Of a stretch of DNA of 64,000 bases, positions 62,708 through 64,000 are shown one piece after another (position 1 is the first letter of the stretch; every line of letters starts with the position of its first letter). The notes beneath the pieces were generated by a model. The model was not told the origin of the DNA. It saw only the letters and a program-made list of their open reading frames with translations, and made no database searches. The DNA is from Spirochaetaceae bacterium (GTDB lineage: Bacteria; Spirochaetota; Spirochaetia; Treponematales; Breznakiellaceae), in NCBI GenBank assembly GCA_031281945.1, contig JAITER010000083.1:1-64000 (forward strand). Reading direction: 5' to 3'. The position numbers and the translations under genes were made by a program.

Positions 62708-63616
62708 TTAAAAAATACCAGGATTTAAAAGAGACTGACGAGCCTTAATATTTAAATCACGCTGAAAGGCGTCAGCAAGTTCAACAGAATCACAAAAATG
62801 CAAAAAATCAGTAGGAGAAAGAGAAGTGCGAAAATGAGGATACTTAACAGAAACACTTTGAATAAAATCCAAATTAGCAAACATAGCTTTACGGCGAAAA
62901 ACACCAGGATCAATATTCAATTTCTTGCGATAATAACGAGGAACGCCAACATGCGCGCCGCGCAAAGTAATATCAAGCTTAGATTCAATCTGCTTGGCGT
63001 TATCAAGAGCAAAACGCAAACCTAGACCGGAGGACTGAACCTGAAAAGGAGGCTCACGGCGAGACTTAATATAAACAGAATCAGCCACAGAACCAGAAAG
63101 CTTTTTTTGAATATAGCGCGTAACATATTTAATGCTTTCAAAACAAACACGCTCGGAACAAGACTTAACACGAGCAAGATTCCAATCACAAAAAGGCCAA
63201 GACGCAATAACAGCGCACTGATCCTCTAAATCATAAAACTGCAAACCAAAAATTACAGCATGATAATGTGGACGCTCAGTTAAAGAACCATACTCGCCGC
63301 AAGCAAAATACTTAATACGGCGATTACCTAAACGTTTACGCAAACGCTTCCAAAACTTAGTTAAATCAGACTTGCGAAGCGAACCATGCGGAGGAAGATG
63401 TTCGTCATCATAGGTCAAAGTCAAAAACATAGATTTTTCATGATAATGCAATTCATGAAACAACCTTACAGACCATTCACGAGACCTAGCAATGCGACAA
63501 GCCATGCACTTACCACAAGGAACAAAAAGACCTACTTTATGCAAATTTGTACCGGGAAGCCTAACATATCCAGTGTAACCGCGGGGAGAAACAAAAACAG
63601 GATTAGTACAAGTCAT
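62708..63616 (-). CDS. Microvirus replication initiator (VP4, HUH endonuclease)
   Basis: 302 residues. The HUH motif is RPHYHAVIFG (H117-Y-H119) and the catalytic Tyr region is KYVTRYIQKK (Y164, Y168, K171), the two-Tyr pattern of superfamily I Rep proteins. The Cys set CGKCMAC (C34, C37, C40) is typical of gokushovirus VP4. It nicks the replicative form to start rolling-circle replication. The ATG overlaps the J-like stop (ATGA). Confidence 0.92.
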   Translation of the reverse strand: MTCTNPVFVSPRGYTGYVRLPGTNLHKVGLFVPCGKCMACRIARSREWSVRLFHELHYHEKSMFLTLTYDDEHLPPHGSLRKSDLTKFWKRLRKRLGNRRIKYFACGEYGSLTERPHYHAVIFGLQFYDLEDQCAVIASWPFCDWNLARVKSCSERVCFESIKYVTRYIQKKLSGSVADSVYIKSRREPPFQVQSSGLGLRFALDNAKQIESKLDITLRGAHVGVPRYYRKKLNIDPGVFRRKAMFANLDFIQSVSVKYPHFRTSLSPTDFLHFCDSVELADAFQRDLNIKARQSLLNPGIF

Positions 63617-63726
63617 AATCGAATGCCTCCACGAGAGGAACCATAAGACTTTAAACGCTTGCCGCGACGACGGCGACTAGAAGATTTAAAACTAGATTTC
63701 CGATAACGCTTTCTACGACGAGACAT
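63613..63726 (-). CDS. Small basic J-like protein
   Basis: 37 residues, MSRRRKRYRKSSFKSSSRRR at the start followed by RGKRLKSYGSSRGGIRL, over a third Arg or Lys. It fits the DNA-condensing J-like/VP8-type protein that travels with the ssDNA into the capsid. GGAG precedes the ATG; the stop overlaps the Rep ATG by 4 nt, the sign of translational coupling. Confidence 0.75.
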   Translation of the reverse strand: MSRRRKRYRKSSFKSSSRRRRGKRLKSYGSSRGGIRL

Positions 63727-63736
63727 AAAAACTCCT

Positions 63737-64000
63737 TTAACGACGAGCTTGAGCCGCTGATGCGGCTTTGCGATCAGAATTAGACTGCGTGCCTTGCTTT
63801 AAACCAGCCTTAATAGAAGTGCCGGCAGACTCCAAACCAGGCATAACAGAAGAACCAAAAGATTTAAGACCAACTCCGGCTTGGTTTAATAACTGCTTGC
63901 CGGCGTTAGCCCAAACGCCGGCGGATTGAGCAAAAGAGGCCATACCGCTAGCACTCAAACCTACCAAACCAGGAGGAGTATCAGTCATAATGCCTAAACT
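63737..64000 (-). CDS. Probable VP2 DNA pilot protein, cut by the window edge
   Basis: At least 83 residues to the stop at 63737. Residues GLVGLSASGMASFAQSAGVWANAGKQLL are Gly/Ala-rich and helical, like the ends of gokushovirus pilot proteins, and an Ala-rich, Gln/Arg tail closes it. The frame is open to the window edge, so the ATG at 63988 may be internal. Family call is from position and composition. Confidence 0.5.
   Translation of the reverse strand, partial: SLGIMTDTPPGLVGLSASGMASFAQSAGVWANAGKQLLNQAGVGLKSFGSSVMPGLESAGTSIKAGLKQGTQSNSDRKAASAAQARR

Noticed and set aside
1-64000. CRISPR array
   Set aside because: No set of regularly spaced identical repeats was found; tandem repeats at 48 kb are in-frame protein repeats.
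1-64000. Insertion sequence or transposase gene
   Set aside because: No transposase or integrase-like protein was seen, including in the phage, which fits XerCD use.

Overview
The window reads as chromosome of a spirochaete, most likely a Treponema-type bacterium, with the start of an integrated single-stranded DNA phage at its right end. The evidence for a spirochaete is the FlhF/FlhG pair, two Maf-type (DUF115) flagellin glycosylation proteins, an archaeal-type PheS, Treponema-like membrane and TPR proteins, coenzyme-B12 ribonucleotide reductase, and an AT-skewed, hairpin-rich intergenic style. Genes are dense, often overlap by 1 to 8 nt, and GTG or TTG starts are common. The host sequence is of moderate GC; the last 4 kb is visibly more AT-rich.

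Layout. 0.2-6.2 kb: an outer-membrane-like protein, an orphan OAS/CD-NTase-like nucleotidyltransferase, a hypothetical protein, flhG-flhF, and a KaiC/RecA-like ATPase. 6.2-7.1 kb: a candidate small RNA and a decayed gene. 7.1-14.6 kb: nrdJ with a palindromic NrdR-like site, tRNA-Cys, argB, trmJ, ddl, and a ComFB-domain protein. 15-24 kb: a FliL-like protein, ispE, a DUF711 protein, a pair of membrane proteins behind tRNA-Arg, a FemAB-type peptidyltransferase and pyrB. 24.3-28.8 kb: the replication/ribosome operon rpsF-ssb-rpsR-rplI-dnaB, then a small ComFB protein and a GT32-type glycosyltransferase with a G15 tract that puts its end out of frame. 29-32.3 kb: a zinc/metal uptake locus (znuA-like, znuB-like, two accessory proteins) with no ATPase gene. 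32.4-44.5 kb: trpBA with a hairpin before the RBS, a galactokinase-like GHMP kinase, TPR/NHL proteins, pheS-mnmE, a Na/Pi cotransporter-PhoU fusion, and adk. 44.5-50.5 kb: two maf genes and a very acidic tandem-repeat protein. 51-60 kb: a TPR protein and the rod-shape cluster mreB-mreC-mreD-mrdA-rodA, closed by a radical SAM/DUF2344 gene.

60.1-64 kb: a gokushovirus-like microvirus prophage on the minus strand (partial VP2-like, basic J-like protein, VP4 Rep, VP5-like, VP1 capsid, probable VP3-like). Its left edge carries a 28-bp dif-like XerCD site, and between that site and the last phage gene lie a palindromic terminator-like element and a strong promoter pointing out of the prophage. In the circular phage the same promoter would point across the dif junction into the phage operon, so integration would disconnect promoter from genes. 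This and the phase-variable glycosyltransferase are the two most interesting observations. All functional calls rest on reading the sequence and family knowledge; no database search was run.
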